Of a DNA stretch of 64,000 nucleotides, positions 33,891 to 44,800 are shown piece by piece. The notes beneath the pieces are model-generated. The model was given only the letters and a program-made list of their open reading frames with translations, searched no databases and was not told the origin of the DNA. The DNA comes from CAWFGW01 sp963849955 (lineage in GTDB: Bacteria > Bacteroidota > Bacteroidia > Cytophagales > JAAEPT01), in contig CAWKJU010000007.1 of assembly GCA_963849955.1 (NCBI GenBank), forward strand, positions 186,001-250,000, written 5' to 3'. The first letter of the stretch is position 1; each line of letters begins with the position of its first letter. Position numbers and translations under genes: made by a program.

Positions 33891-36731
33891 ATGAAAAAAA
33901 TTACAACTTTACTCATTTACATACTTTTGGCAGGATTGTCAAATTTTGCATTTGCAGATTATCCAATTGTTAGCTATAGTTATTTGGCCGACCCTGGAGC
34001 TATATGGCATGAAGGACGTTTATATGTCTATTGTTCTAATGATAACGAGAATCCAATAGGAGGAAATTCTTATAAGATGAGTACAATTGTATGTGTTTCT
34101 AGTGCTGACTTGAAAAACTGGACAAACCATGGAGTTGTACTTGATACTAAAAATGTATCGTGGTCAGGTCTTAGCTGGGCTCCTTCTCCTGTATATAAGA
34201 ATGGGAAGTTTTATTTATATTATGGTAATGGAGGTAGTGCAATAGGTGTGGCTGTATCTGACAGTCCAACAGGACCTTTTGTTGACCCCTTAGGCCGTAG
34301 TCTCGCTAGTGGTAATACTCCTGGGGTACAACCTTTTGATGGTTGGTTATTTGACCCTATGACCTTTGTTGATGATGATGGACAAGCCTACATGTATTTT
34401 GGTGGTAATGGAGACAATAACATGCGTGTTGCTCGCCTTAATAGTGATATGATTAGTATTAATGGTAGCGTTGGAAAAATAAACGTTCCAAACTTATTTG
34501 AAGCGGCTTGGTTGCATAAATACAACGGTACTTATTATTTTTCATATTCTACAAACCCTTCAAATGGGATGCGGATTGATTATATGACTAGTAACAATCC
34601 AATGACTGGTTTTACCTACGGGGGTGTAATCTCTAATCAACCACCAATTAACAATAATAATAATCATCAGGCGATTGTTGAAATTGAGGGTGAATGGTAC
34701 CAAGTGTATCATAACAGAATTGTTGCACGCGACAATCTTGGAACCGCAGAAATGCCCTATCATAGAAATCTTGCTATCGATAAATTTACTCATAATGCCA
34801 ATGGCACAATTAATAGGATGGTAAATACTGTTGATGGTGTTAAACAACTTAAATATTTAGATCCTTATGTAAGACAAGAAGGTGAGACAATGAGCAACCA
34901 GAAAGGTATTGATGTTATTGAAAGTAATGCAGGAGGTATGGCATTAGGGTATATCGATAACGGTGACTGGACAATGATTGAAGGGGTTGATTTTGGATCC
35001 GGGGCAAGTGTATTTTCTGCAAGCGTTGCAAGTACCAAAACTGGAGGAACAATTGAAATCCGTACAGGAAGTGCGACAGGAACTTTACTAGGAACTTTGC
35101 AAGTACCAAATACAGGTGGTAATCAAACTTGGAGAACAGTAACAACATCAATTGCACAAACAACTGGTGTGAAAAATCTATACCTGGTATTTAAAGGGAG
35201 TGGATCAAGTTTATTCAATATTGATCATTGGAAGTTTTTATCAAAAGGTCCGATTGTAACTTTAACAGCTCCATTGAGCACCACAGAAGTATTTGCTGGG
35301 GATAATGTAACCATCAATGCTACAGCTACACCCAACGGTGCCAATGTAACGGGTGTGCAGTTTTTAGTGGATGGAACTTCTATTGGCTCAGATAATACAT
35401 CACCATATACTTTTACCTATTCTAACGCAACAAATGGTACACACGTCATTGAGGTGGTTGCTACTGATGCGAATGGTGACAAAGGATCTTCAAAAGTAAC
35501 GATAAATGTTCGAATCCCTCAAGGTCCTTATAACGGAACAGTACATGCTATTCCTGGAACTATTCAATTTGAACATTATGACGTAGGAGGTAATGGTTTT
35601 GCTTATCTGGATGATAGTCCTGATAATACAGGTGGTGCTACTTTCAGGATGGATGAAGATGTTGATATCGAAAATTGTACGGATGCTGGGACTGGTTATA
35701 ACATTGGCTTTGCTACTGCGGGTGAATGGTTAGAATATACCGTTGAAGTGGCAAAACCAGGAATCTATTCCATGGATTTAAGAGTGGCATGCAATGGCGA
35801 TGGTCGAACTTTAAACATCGCTATGGATGGCGAAGTCCTTGCCAATAATGTTGCAATACCTAATACAGCGGGATGGCAAACATGGCAAACAGTAAAGGTA
35901 AATAATATCAACCTTACTCCGGGCAAGAAGATCATGCGGGTGACTTTAGGAGAAACAGATTATATCAACCTCAATTACGTCACATTTACACTAGTAAAAG
36001 AATTGAAACAAGAACCTTTTAATAGTACCGCTCATATGATTCCTGGTCGAATAGAGGCTGAAGAATACGACTTGGGTGGTGAAGGACTAGCTTATCACGA
36101 AGCAAATGCTGAAGGTAATCAAGGTGGCGCAATGCTTCGAGATGATGAAGTGGATGTAGAAGTAACCCAGGATACGGATGGTGATTACAACATCGCATAT
36201 ATCCTTGAGGATGAATGGTTGGAATATACGGTAGATGTAACTAGTACAGGTGATTACGACTTGGATATACGAGTGGCAAAAGATGGTGATGGAGGTCTTT
36301 TTCATATAGAAATTGATGGGGAAGATGTGACAGGAGGGATTAATGTACCTAATACTGCGGGTTGGCAAGTTTGGGAAACCATCACACTCGAAAAAATCAA
36401 CTTAACTGAAGGAGAGCATATCATGCGGTTAGTATTTGAATCGAATTATTTCAACCTCAACTATCTTGAATTTAAAGGTTTAGTGACTTCAGCAAATTTA
36501 TTAAGCGATGAAAAAATCGAGCTTTATCCTAATCCTTTTAGTAGTGAAGGTTTACATATCAATCTTTATGGCGTATTCAATTATATAATTTCTGATATGA
36601 ATGGTGTGCTACAAGAATCAGGAATTGGTTCAAACAAAAAAGCGATAGGTACTTCCCTCGCAAAAGGTGTCTATTTTTTAAAGATAGAATCTGAAAATGG
36701 AAGTGTTATTCAAAAAATCATAAAACTATGA
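33891..36731 (+). CDS. GH43 arabinoxylan arabinofuranohydrolase-type enzyme with three CBM6 and T9SS tail
   Basis: ATG 33891 gives a clean signal peptide (about 1-22, cut after FAFA); an in-frame TTG at 33867 is disfavoured. GH43 propeller about 23-320 with base Asp in LADPGAIW, modulator Asp in LFDPMTFVDDDG and acid Glu in LFEAAWLHKYNGTYY. The catalytic domain is followed by a divergent CBM6 (325-453), the usual arrangement in arabinoxylan alpha-L-arabinofuranohydrolases, then Ig-like 455-540 and the tandem CBM6 of the locus (545-697, 703-860) and a T9SS type A tail 875-946. Likely removes arabinose side chains from arabinoxylan. Promoter at 33804. The stop overlaps the start of the CE1 gene (ATGA). 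Confidence 0.88.
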   Translation: MKKITTLLIYILLAGLSNFAFADYPIVSYSYLADPGAIWHEGRLYVYCSNDNENPIGGNSYKMSTIVCVSSADLKNWTNHGVVLDTKNVSWSGLSWAPSPVYKNGKFYLYYGNGGSAIGVAVSDSPTGPFVDPLGRSLASGNTPGVQPFDGWLFDPMTFVDDDGQAYMYFGGNGDNNMRVARLNSDMISINGSVGKINVPNLFEAAWLHKYNGTYYFSYSTNPSNGMRIDYMTSNNPMTGFTYGGVISNQPPINNNNNHQAIVEIEGEWYQVYHNRIVARDNLGTAEMPYHRNLAIDKFTHNANGTINRMVNTVDGVKQLKYLDPYVRQEGETMSNQKGIDVIESNAGGMALGYIDNGDWTMIEGVDFGSGASVFSASVASTKTGGTIEIRTGSATGTLLGTLQVPNTGGNQTWRTVTTSIAQTTGVKNLYLVFKGSGSSLFNIDHWKFLSKGPIVTLTAPLSTTEVFAGDNVTINATATPNGANVTGVQFLVDGTSIGSDNTSPYTFTYSNATNGTHVIEVVATDANGDKGSSKVTINVRIPQGPYNGTVHAIPGTIQFEHYDVGGNGFAYLDDSPDNTGGATFRMDEDVDIENCTDAGTGYNIGFATAGEWLEYTVEVAKPGIYSMDLRVACNGDGRTLNIAMDGEVLANNVAIPNTAGWQTWQTVKVNNINLTPGKKIMRVTLGETDYINLNYVTFTLVKELKQEPFNSTAHMIPGRIEAEEYDLGGEGLAYHEANAEGNQGGAMLRDDEVDVEVTQDTDGDYNIAYILEDEWLEYTVDVTSTGDYDLDIRVAKDGDGGLFHIEIDGEDVTGGINVPNTAGWQVWETITLEKINLTEGEHIMRLVFESNYFNLNYLEFKGLVTSANLLSDEKIELYPNPFSSEGLHINLYGVFNYIISDMNGVLQESGIGSNKKAIGTSLAKGVYFLKIESENGSVIQKIIKL

Positions 36732-39046
36732 AATTGAACTTTAAAAAATTCTTTCTCCATATTCAATCAAACCTAACCCTTTTTATAGGGTTAGGTTTGA
36801 TTGGGTTACCGATAATTTCAAATGCACAGTCCACAACTATTCAAGTGGGTGGCGTGACTCGAAATATGATCGTCTATTCACCGGCTAACCTTGGTCAAAA
36901 CCGTCCTTTAGTTATTTCATTGCATGGATTAAACCAAGATGCTCCCTATCAACAATCAACTGCAAAATGGGAACAAGTTGCTGATACAGCTAAGTTTGTG
37001 GTGGTATATCCAAATGCAATAAACAAGTCGTGGGATATTAATGGTAATACGGATATCAATTTTATCCTTGCCATCATCGACAACATGAAAACCCGATTTA
37101 ATGTGGACCTCAATCGCGTGTATGTCACTGGGTTCTCCATGGGTGGGATGATGAGTTATCACACCGCCAACAATATCGCAGATAAAGTCGCAGCAATTGG
37201 GCCTGTTTCTGGGTATTTGTTTTCAAACCCTGTATCCAGCTCACGTCCGATGCCTATAATTCATATTCATGGCACAACTGATGATGTGGTAGGATATAGT
37301 GGTGTAGCAGGAGTGATATCAAAATGGAGGAACTGGAATGGTTGTCCTAGTAATAGCACATTCATAGACCCGTACCCCGCGAACAAACCAAATTCCCCTG
37401 GTTCCTATGAACGTTGGGGTCCTTGTGATAATAGCGAAATTGTCCTAATCTCGAATGAAGGTAAAGGACACTGGCATTCAAATGATAATGCAGGAGTACA
37501 CAGTACTTCTGAAATCTGGAAGTTTTTTAGAAAATATTCTCTTAAGTCCTCAACAAACCCTAGTGTAAACATCACTTCACCAACGAATAACGCCTTATTT
37601 ACCACACCCGCTACGATAGCAATAGCAGCGACAGCAACCGATCCTAACGGCACGATTTCTAAGGTTGAGTTTTATAACGGTACCACTAAGTTAGGTGAAG
37701 ATGTTTCAGCACCGTATACCTTCACGTGGTCAAACGTACCGAAAGGAAACTATTCGTTAACCGCTAAAGCAACTGATAACGAGGGGAACGTTACCACTTC
37801 TGCTGTTGTATTAGTTAATGTAAACGTACCCCAGGGTCCATACAATGGAACAGTACACGCTATCCCTGGGACAATCCAATTCGAACATTATGATGTAGGG
37901 GGGAACGGTTCTGCTTATCAAGACGATAGCCCTGAGAACACCGGAGGAGCAAGCTTTAGATTGGATGAGGCAGTAGATCTCGAAAACTGTACGGATGCGG
38001 GAACAGGCTATAATATTGGTTTTGCTACTGCTGGTGAATGGTTGGAGTATTCGGTAGATGTTGCAAAACCTGGAGTTTATGAAATGAATTTAAGAGTAGC
38101 GTGTAATGGTGATGATCGCACTTTAGATGTCGCTATGGATGGTGAAATGCTAGCCAATGATATAGCGATCCCCAATACAGCAGGCTGGCAATCGTGGCAA
38201 ACGGTAAAAGTAGCTAACCTCACACTTACTCCTGGTGAGAAAGTGATGCGAGTAACTATAGGAGCTACTGATTATGTGAATTTAAACTATGTGACCTTTG
38301 TCTTAACCAAAGAACTAAAGCAGGAACCCTTTAATGGCACTGCTCACACCATCCCAGGAAGAATAGAAGCAGAAGAATATGACCTGGGTGGTGAAGGGTT
38401 AGCCTACCACGAAGCAAATGCACAAGGTAATCAAGGAAATGGGACTTTCAGAGAAGATGATGAAGTAGATATTGAAGTGTGTACAGATGCTGGTGGCGGC
38501 TTCAACTTAGGTTATACCTTAACTGATGAATGGTTGGAATATACGGTGGATGTAACCAATACAGGTGCCTATGACTTGGATCTTCGATTGGCAAAGGATG
38601 GTAATGACGGTATGTTTCATATTGAAATGGATGGCGAAGACATCACCGGTCCGATAACTGTTCCCAACACAGGAGGCTGGCAAACGTGGGAAACAGTCAC
38701 GTTAGATAAAATCAACTTGACTGCAGGCGAACACATTATGCGCATTGTTTTCGATTCGGATTATATCAACCTCAACTATGTGGAGTTTAAGGGATTAGTG
38801 ACTCTTCTAAGTGAGGATAAAAACCAATCCATATCGGTTTACCCGAACCCTTTTGATAACAATGGTTTTATCGTGAAATCAGCTGATGATTATCACTATT
38901 CAATCACCGATTTAAGAGGGATGGAAGTTGAAGTTGGATCAGGAAATGATAATTCCCAGATAGGATCAAACCTAACATCAGGAGTATATCTTTTAAAGAT
39001 TGAAAATGAAACAGGAACTTTTGTTCAACAAGTCATTAAACAATAA
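36728..39046 (+). CDS. CE1 esterase (feruloyl/acetyl xylan esterase type) with two CBM6 and T9SS tail
   Basis: Secreted alpha/beta-hydrolase of the CE1/LpqC type. Signal peptide 1-34 (cut after SNAQ). Esterase domain about 35-270 with SLHGLNQD (oxyanion loop), nucleophile S137 in GFSMGG, acid Asp at 185-186 in HGTTDDVVGY and His in KGHWH (248-250). Ig-like 274-360, CBM6 366-517, CBM6 528-682, T9SS type A tail 700-772. It overlaps the GH43 gene by 4 nt, pairing arabinose removal with ester removal from the same side chains. A perfect 17-bp hairpin lies within its signal-peptide codons (36764-36803). The second CBM6 has one extra acidic codon (FREDDEV where neighbours have FRDDEV). Feruloyl versus acetyl specificity cannot be read. 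Confidence 0.88.
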   Translation: MKLNFKKFFLHIQSNLTLFIGLGLIGLPIISNAQSTTIQVGGVTRNMIVYSPANLGQNRPLVISLHGLNQDAPYQQSTAKWEQVADTAKFVVVYPNAINKSWDINGNTDINFILAIIDNMKTRFNVDLNRVYVTGFSMGGMMSYHTANNIADKVAAIGPVSGYLFSNPVSSSRPMPIIHIHGTTDDVVGYSGVAGVISKWRNWNGCPSNSTFIDPYPANKPNSPGSYERWGPCDNSEIVLISNEGKGHWHSNDNAGVHSTSEIWKFFRKYSLKSSTNPSVNITSPTNNALFTTPATIAIAATATDPNGTISKVEFYNGTTKLGEDVSAPYTFTWSNVPKGNYSLTAKATDNEGNVTTSAVVLVNVNVPQGPYNGTVHAIPGTIQFEHYDVGGNGSAYQDDSPENTGGASFRLDEAVDLENCTDAGTGYNIGFATAGEWLEYSVDVAKPGVYEMNLRVACNGDDRTLDVAMDGEMLANDIAIPNTAGWQSWQTVKVANLTLTPGEKVMRVTIGATDYVNLNYVTFVLTKELKQEPFNGTAHTIPGRIEAEEYDLGGEGLAYHEANAQGNQGNGTFREDDEVDIEVCTDAGGGFNLGYTLTDEWLEYTVDVTNTGAYDLDLRLAKDGNDGMFHIEMDGEDITGPITVPNTGGWQTWETVTLDKINLTAGEHIMRIVFDSDYINLNYVEFKGLVTLLSEDKNQSISVYPNPFDNNGFIVKSADDYHYSITDLRGMEVEVGSGNDNSQIGSNLTSGVYLLKIENETGTFVQQVIKQ
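36764..36803 (+). other. Hairpin inside signal-peptide codons of CE1 gene
   Basis: Perfect 17-bp stem (left arm begins CAATCAAACC, right arm ends GGTTTGATTG) with 6-nt loop, 36 nt after the overlapping ATG. No T-run follows, so it is more likely to act on translation or RNA stability than as a terminator. Confidence 0.65.
37831..38804 (+). repeat. Tandem CBM6 cassette, copy B1
   Basis: CBM6 pair of the CE1 gene, nearly identical by eye to 40373-41346 (offset 2542 bp, with one 3-nt insertion in B1). Confidence 0.75.
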
Positions 39047-39068
39047 GTGAAATTTCCTTTTTGACTTA

Positions 39069-39105
39069 AAGTCCAAGAGTGTGTAATACATTCTTGGACT
39101 TACTA
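39069..39105 (+). terminator. Hairpin terminator after CE1 gene
   Basis: 10-bp stem AAGTCCAAGA / TCTTGGACTT with a 13-nt loop; weak T-tract downstream. Confidence 0.55.
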
Positions 39106-39110
39106 TTAAC

Positions 39111-39142
39111 CGGTGACCTGATGAGATTTGTAACAGGGCTAC
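39111..39142 (+). promoter_or_regulatory. Weak ECF-like -35 candidate before third CE6 gene
   Basis: CGGTGAC is a good -35 match, but 16 bp later the sequence is CAGGGC rather than CGTAGC. Probably degraded or not functional. Confidence 0.18.
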
Positions 39143-39251
39143 AGCGCTATGGGTGTTATCCTTCAAATCACTGATGATTCAATAGTTGATAAAATGACAG
39201 TGATATAAGTTGATAATCTAGATAAAGCTTTAAATAACAAATGTTTATAAA

Positions 39252-41585
39252 ATGAAATTAAACCAACTAATTACTCTCATTATAAGTTGCTTACTTAGCT
39301 TTTCTACCCATAAAAGTTTTGCTCAAGACCCTAATTTTCACATTTACCTCTGTTTTGGTCAATCGAATATGGAAGGAGCAGGACCTATTGAAAACCAAGA
39401 CAAAACTGGTGTTGATGCCCGATTTCAAACAATGGGTGCTGTGAATTGCAATCAGAATGGTAAATCATATACCCTTGGTAAATGGCAAACCGCTACACCA
39501 GCTATTGTAAGGTGTAATACCGGTTTAGGACCCTCAGATTATTTTGGTCGAACCATGGTTGCTAATTTGCCTGAAAACATCAAAGTGGGCGTAGTACCCG
39601 TAGCTATTGGAGGTTGTGATATAGCGTTGTTTAATAAAACAAATTATGCGTCTTATGTAGCCACAGCGCCAAGTTGGATGCAAGGAACAATAGCACTGTA
39701 TGGAGGTAATCCATATGCTCGATTAGTGGAAATGGCGAAACTAGCACAAAAAGATGGGGTTATTAAAGGCATTTTATTACACCAGGGTGAAACTAACAAT
39801 GGTCAGCAAGATTGGCCAAACAAGGTGAAAGCCATTTATGATAATTTAATTAACGACTTGGGGCTTGATCCAAAACAAACCCCATTATTAGTAGGGGAAA
39901 CTGTACGTTCTGAATTAGGAGGTTCTTGCGGTCTACACAATACAGTTGTTGCGAAAGTACCTAACGTGATCCCTAATTCGTATGTCGTATCTTCACAAGG
40001 ACTTCCACATCAAGGAGATGGTCTTCATTTTACTGCTGCTTCTTACCGCACCTTTGGTGAACGTTATGCACAAAAAATGCTGGCATTAATTCCTGACGGT
40101 CCAACAGTGAGTATTACTAGTCCTCTTAACAATGCTGCTTTTTCGCTGGGTTCAAGCATCACCTTAAATGCTACCGCAACAGGAAACAACAGCACCATTT
40201 CAAAAGTTGAGTTCTATCAGGGTAACAATTTATTGGGAACGGATAATACTAGTCCATATAGTTTCACATGGACACCTACTACTACTGGAAGTTATACCCT
40301 AACAGCAAAAACGACTGACAACTTAGGTAAAACTGCTACTTCAGCTCCACTGACAATAAGGATAAACGTACCCCAGGGTCCATACAATGGAACAGTACAC
40401 GCCATACCCGGAACAATCCAATTCGAACATTATGATGTAGGGGGGAACGGTTCTGCTTATCAAGACGATAGTCCTGAGAACACTGGTGGAGCAAGCTTTA
40501 GATTGGATGAGGCAGTAGATCTCGAAAACTGTACGGATGAGGGAACGGGCTATAATATTGGTTTTGCTACTGCAGGTGAATGGTTAGAGTATTCGGTAGA
40601 GGTTGCAAAACCTGGAGTTTATGAAATGAATTTAAGAGTAGCGTGTAATGGTGATGATCGCACTTTAGATGTCGCCATGGATGGTCTAATGCTAGCCAAT
40701 GATATAGCAATCCCCAACACAGCGGGCTGGCAATCGTGGCAAACGGTAAAAGTAGCTAACCTCACACTTACTCCTGGTGAGAAAGTGATGCGAGTTACTA
40801 TAGGAGCCACTGACTATGTGAATTTAAACTATGTAACCTTTGTCTTAACCAAAGAACTAAAGCAGGAACCCTTTAATGGCACTGTTCACACGATCCCTGG
40901 GCGAATAGAAGCAGAGGAATATGACTTAGGCGGTGAAGGTTTAGCCTACCACGAAGCAAATGCACAAGGTAATCAAGGAAATGGGACTTTCAGAGATGAT
41001 GAAGTGGACATTGAAGTGTGTACAGATGCTGGTGGCGGCTTCAACTTAGGTTATACCTTAACTGACGAATGGTTGGAATACACAGTGGATGTAGCTAATA
41101 CAGGTGCTTATGACTTGGATCTTCGACTGGCAAAGGATGGTAATGACGGTGTGTTTCATATCGAAATGGATGGCGAAGACATCACCGGACCGATAACTGT
41201 TCCCAACACAGCAGGCTGGCAAACGTGGGAAACAGTCACGTTGGATAAAATCAACTTGACTGCAGGCGAACACATTATGCGCATTGTTTTCGATTCGGAT
41301 TATATCAACCTCAACTATGTGGAGTTTAAGGGATTAGTGACTCATTTATATGAAGATGAATTCCAATCTGTGCATCTTTATCCGAATCCTTTTTCCAGCG
41401 AAGGAATTCGTGTTGAAGTATCAGAAACTTCTAGCTATCAAATCGTGAATTTATTGGGTGGCGTTTTGGAACAAGGAGTATTATCAGGTGATAGCGTCAT
41501 AGGGAGAGCATTATATTCTGGTACCTACCTATTAGCGCTAACAAATAATATTGGAGTGAAATTATTAAAAATAACAAAACAATAA
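39252..41585 (+). CDS. CE6 acetyl xylan esterase with Ig-like, two CBM6 and T9SS tail
   Basis: Third CE6 of the locus. Signal peptide 1-25 (cut after SFAQ); SASA domain about 26-270 with nucleophile S38 in FGQSNM, HQGE block and catalytic His in GLHFTAASY. Ig-like 278-366, CBM6 370-522, CBM6 533-686, T9SS type A tail 702-777. Its CBM6 pair is almost identical in DNA to that of the CE1 gene upstream, so this half of the gene was recently copied or converted. A hairpin terminator-like element (39069) separates it from the CE1 gene; only a weak locus-promoter match (39111) is seen, so its promoter is uncertain. Confidence 0.92.
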   Translation: MKLNQLITLIISCLLSFSTHKSFAQDPNFHIYLCFGQSNMEGAGPIENQDKTGVDARFQTMGAVNCNQNGKSYTLGKWQTATPAIVRCNTGLGPSDYFGRTMVANLPENIKVGVVPVAIGGCDIALFNKTNYASYVATAPSWMQGTIALYGGNPYARLVEMAKLAQKDGVIKGILLHQGETNNGQQDWPNKVKAIYDNLINDLGLDPKQTPLLVGETVRSELGGSCGLHNTVVAKVPNVIPNSYVVSSQGLPHQGDGLHFTAASYRTFGERYAQKMLALIPDGPTVSITSPLNNAAFSLGSSITLNATATGNNSTISKVEFYQGNNLLGTDNTSPYSFTWTPTTTGSYTLTAKTTDNLGKTATSAPLTIRINVPQGPYNGTVHAIPGTIQFEHYDVGGNGSAYQDDSPENTGGASFRLDEAVDLENCTDEGTGYNIGFATAGEWLEYSVEVAKPGVYEMNLRVACNGDDRTLDVAMDGLMLANDIAIPNTAGWQSWQTVKVANLTLTPGEKVMRVTIGATDYVNLNYVTFVLTKELKQEPFNGTVHTIPGRIEAEEYDLGGEGLAYHEANAQGNQGNGTFRDDEVDIEVCTDAGGGFNLGYTLTDEWLEYTVDVANTGAYDLDLRLAKDGNDGVFHIEMDGEDITGPITVPNTAGWQTWETVTLDKINLTAGEHIMRIVFDSDYINLNYVEFKGLVTHLYEDEFQSVHLYPNPFSSEGIRVEVSETSSYQIVNLLGGVLEQGVLSGDSVIGRALYSGTYLLALTNNIGVKLLKITKQ
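40373..41346 (+). repeat. Tandem CBM6 cassette, copy B2
   Basis: CBM6 pair of the third CE6 gene; partner of 37831-38804. Confidence 0.75.
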
Positions 41586-41633
41586 TTTTCTGATTTTTAG
41601 TGATATACCTGAACTATCCTTCAGTTTTAGTTG

Positions 41634-41661
41634 AAAGGCGCTTTTGCAAAGCGCCTTTTTC
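41634..41661 (+). terminator. Intrinsic terminator after third CE6 gene
   Basis: 11-bp stem AAAGGCGCTTT / AAAGCGCCTTT with TGC loop, followed by T-run. Ends just before the CotH promoter region. Confidence 0.85.
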
Positions 41662-41692
41662 ATTATTAAATTTTACACTCTTTTAAATGTGT

Positions 41693-41724
41693 TGATGACT
41701 TTTTCCCTTTTCAAGCGTAGCATT
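41693..41724 (+). promoter_or_regulatory. ECF-like promoter before CotH gene
   Basis: TGATGAC followed by TTTTTCCC, 16-bp spacer, CGTAGCATT. About 110 nt of leader to the ATG at 41835, the longest in the set. Confidence 0.72.
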
Positions 41725-41834
41725 AATGTGAAGTGAAGATTTTCTATAAATCGGTCGTAGGGAAATTACAGTCAAACCAAACTTTATTACCTATCCCAAT
41801 CTTGTGCATTCATCTGTTTTGTTAAATAAAATTA

Positions 41835-44800
41835 ATGTATTTACTCAAAAGTATTGTACTTACGGTCTTTTCTATTTTTATACTAATAGATTGTAATAGC
41901 CAAGTAGTTATCAACGAAATTCAGTCATCAAATTCTTCCGCCATTGCAGATTATCAAGGCGAATATTCTGACTGGATTGAATTATATAATGCCGGAGATA
42001 CACCTGTGAATTTATTCGGCTATGGTTTGTCTGACGAAAGTGAAAATCCATACGAATGGGTTTTTCCTAGTATTTCACTCAATGCAGACGAGTACTTGCT
42101 TGTTTTTGCCTCTTCTAAAAATACAGCAGTTGGCACTGAATTGCATACAAACTTTAAGATCAGTTCATCAGGTGAGTCCATTTATTTAACCAATTCTGAG
42201 GGCATATTAATAGATAACGCTACTGGAATAGAATTGACTGAAAACCAAAGTTACGGCAGAACATCGGATGGAGAAGTCAATTGGATTGTATATTCACAAG
42301 GCACTCCAGGAGGAAGTAACCTTTCAGGAATAAAACAAGCCATTCCACTCAAACAACCTCAAACAAATTATAAAGCAGGGTTTTACGATTTACCGCTTTC
42401 AATCACATTGACTTGTCCTGATAATGGGGCTAGCGCATATTATTCCAAAGATGGCTCAAAACCTTATTTAACATACGCACAGCCTATCTCAATTTCAACC
42501 AGTGCTGTAGTCAAAGCTGAGTGTCGCATGTCAGGTGAAACTACGAGTGATGTTAAAACGGATACTTACTTTATAGGGGAAGAGCATGACTTACCTGTTG
42601 TTTCACTTAGTTTTAATCCAGATGATTTTTATGGTCTGGATAGCGGCATTTATGTGTTAGGTCGGGACTATGAAAATGCAGCACCTAATTATGGAGCTAA
42701 TTTTTGGGAAGATTGGGAACGGAAAGTGCATTTTGAATACTTTGTTGAGGAAGAAGAAAAAGTAGAACAGGATCTCGGAGTTAAAATTTTTGGCGGCTGG
42801 TCACGATCAAACCCCATGAAAAGTTTGCGTTTAATTCCTCGTTCTGAATATGGTAATAGCACTGTTGATTATCCGTTTTTTAAAGACAAACCCTACCTGG
42901 ATAACTTTGATCAGTTGGTATTACGCAATAGTGGAAACGATTTTAATGGAACGATGTGGTCGGACATCCAAAATCACAAAGCCTTGAGCTCTATTTCTGA
43001 TGTTGACGTGATGGCAGCACAACCTGTAGTTGTTTTTTTTAATGGAGAATACAAAGGATTACATAACCTCAGAGAACGGGTGAATGCGGAATACCTTGGT
43101 TCAAACCGTGATTTTTCTGATAAAAACTTAGACTTTCTTGAGTTAAATGGAGGTATTGAGCTGCCCAATCAGGTACTAACCAATGAAACTTTAGAAGATC
43201 AAATCAAGGAAGGTACAAATGTGGGTTTTGTAGCGATGTATGAATTTATTATACAGCATGATATGAATATACCAAGTAATTATGAGCAAGCAGCTGCTCA
43301 ATTAGATATCAACAACTTTATTGATTATTTCGCAGCTCAAATTTATCACATCAACAATGACTGGCCACACAATAACGTTCGCTTCTGGCGTTCCCCCGAT
43401 TTTGATGGGAAATGGCGTTATATTTATTATGATACTGAATTTGGTAAGGGGTTGTACGGGAGTCAAAATACACGAGCGACAAAAGACGAACTGACTCGCG
43501 TCATCAATGATGACCGAAATGTGCACTCCATGATGTTTAAGTCGTTGCTGGCTAACGATACTTTTCGTTTTCATTTTATCAACCGCTCTGCCGACTTCAT
43601 GAATACCATCTATACACCAACCAATTTCAGAGCCATAGCCGATGAATTGGAAGCAGCCATTGTAGATGAAATGGGTAGAAACGCACAATTATACGGAGGA
43701 GGGAATCGTCAAAATAGTTTAAATACGGTTTATGATTTTATCAATGCACGACCTGCCAATGCCCGCGGTGATTATACAACTCAATTTGGAACTACACAAA
43801 ACACGATCACACTCAATGTACTGCCAGAAGGAGCGGGGGTGATAAAAATTAGCACCATTATTCCAGAAACTTACCCTTGGACTGGAGTTTATTATAACAA
43901 TGTGCCTGTTGTAGTTAATGCGATGGCAAATGCAGGCTATGAGTTCTCAGCTTGGTCTGGAATTGAATCTTTATTACCCAGTGACACCTTGATTTTTTCA
44001 GGTACCAGTACTGTGATTATAGCTAATTTCACCGAGATGTCCACTTTTTCGGAGTTAATAATTACAGAAGTCAACTATCATTCCCTGGATGAAGCGAATA
44101 ATTCAGGCGATTGGTTTGAATTGTACAACAAGGGCAACAAGGATATTGATTTATCGGGTTATGTATTTCGGGACGAACATGCAGCACATGATTTCATTTT
44201 CCCTGCAGGAACCATACTTGAATCAGGAGCTTACTTAGTAGTGGCGCAAGATATAAAGGATTTTAAAGTCCGTTATCCTGGTGTTACCAATGTGATTGGT
44301 GATTTTGATTTTGGGTTAGGAAACAGTGGCGATGAATTGCTGCTGTTTGATACCTATGGAAGAAAAAAAATACACCTCAATTACAATGATAAAGCCCCAT
44401 GGCCAACTTTAGCTGATGGAAAAGGAGCGAGCATCGAGTTGAGGGAGACGGGTTTAAATTACCAGCTTGCTGAAAACTGGAAAGCCAACTGTAAATACGG
44501 CTCACCCGGTCAAAAAGCAATTGATTGTACGTGTACAATACAAGTCGATTTAGGGGAAGATGTGGTGGATTGTAGCGTGCCACTTGCGATCAACTTAAAT
44601 TCCAATCTTACAGCATCTGGGCGTGAATTTTATTGGTACAAGGATAATGACATAACCTCAAACAACACTTCATATGTAGTTACAAAAAGTGGTGATTATG
44701 AGCTAGTAGTTGTTGATGGTATGTGCATGGTGAGTGACAAAATTAAAGTTATCGATGAATTAAAAGTTGATTTAGGAGGTGATGTTTATTTGTGTTCTCC

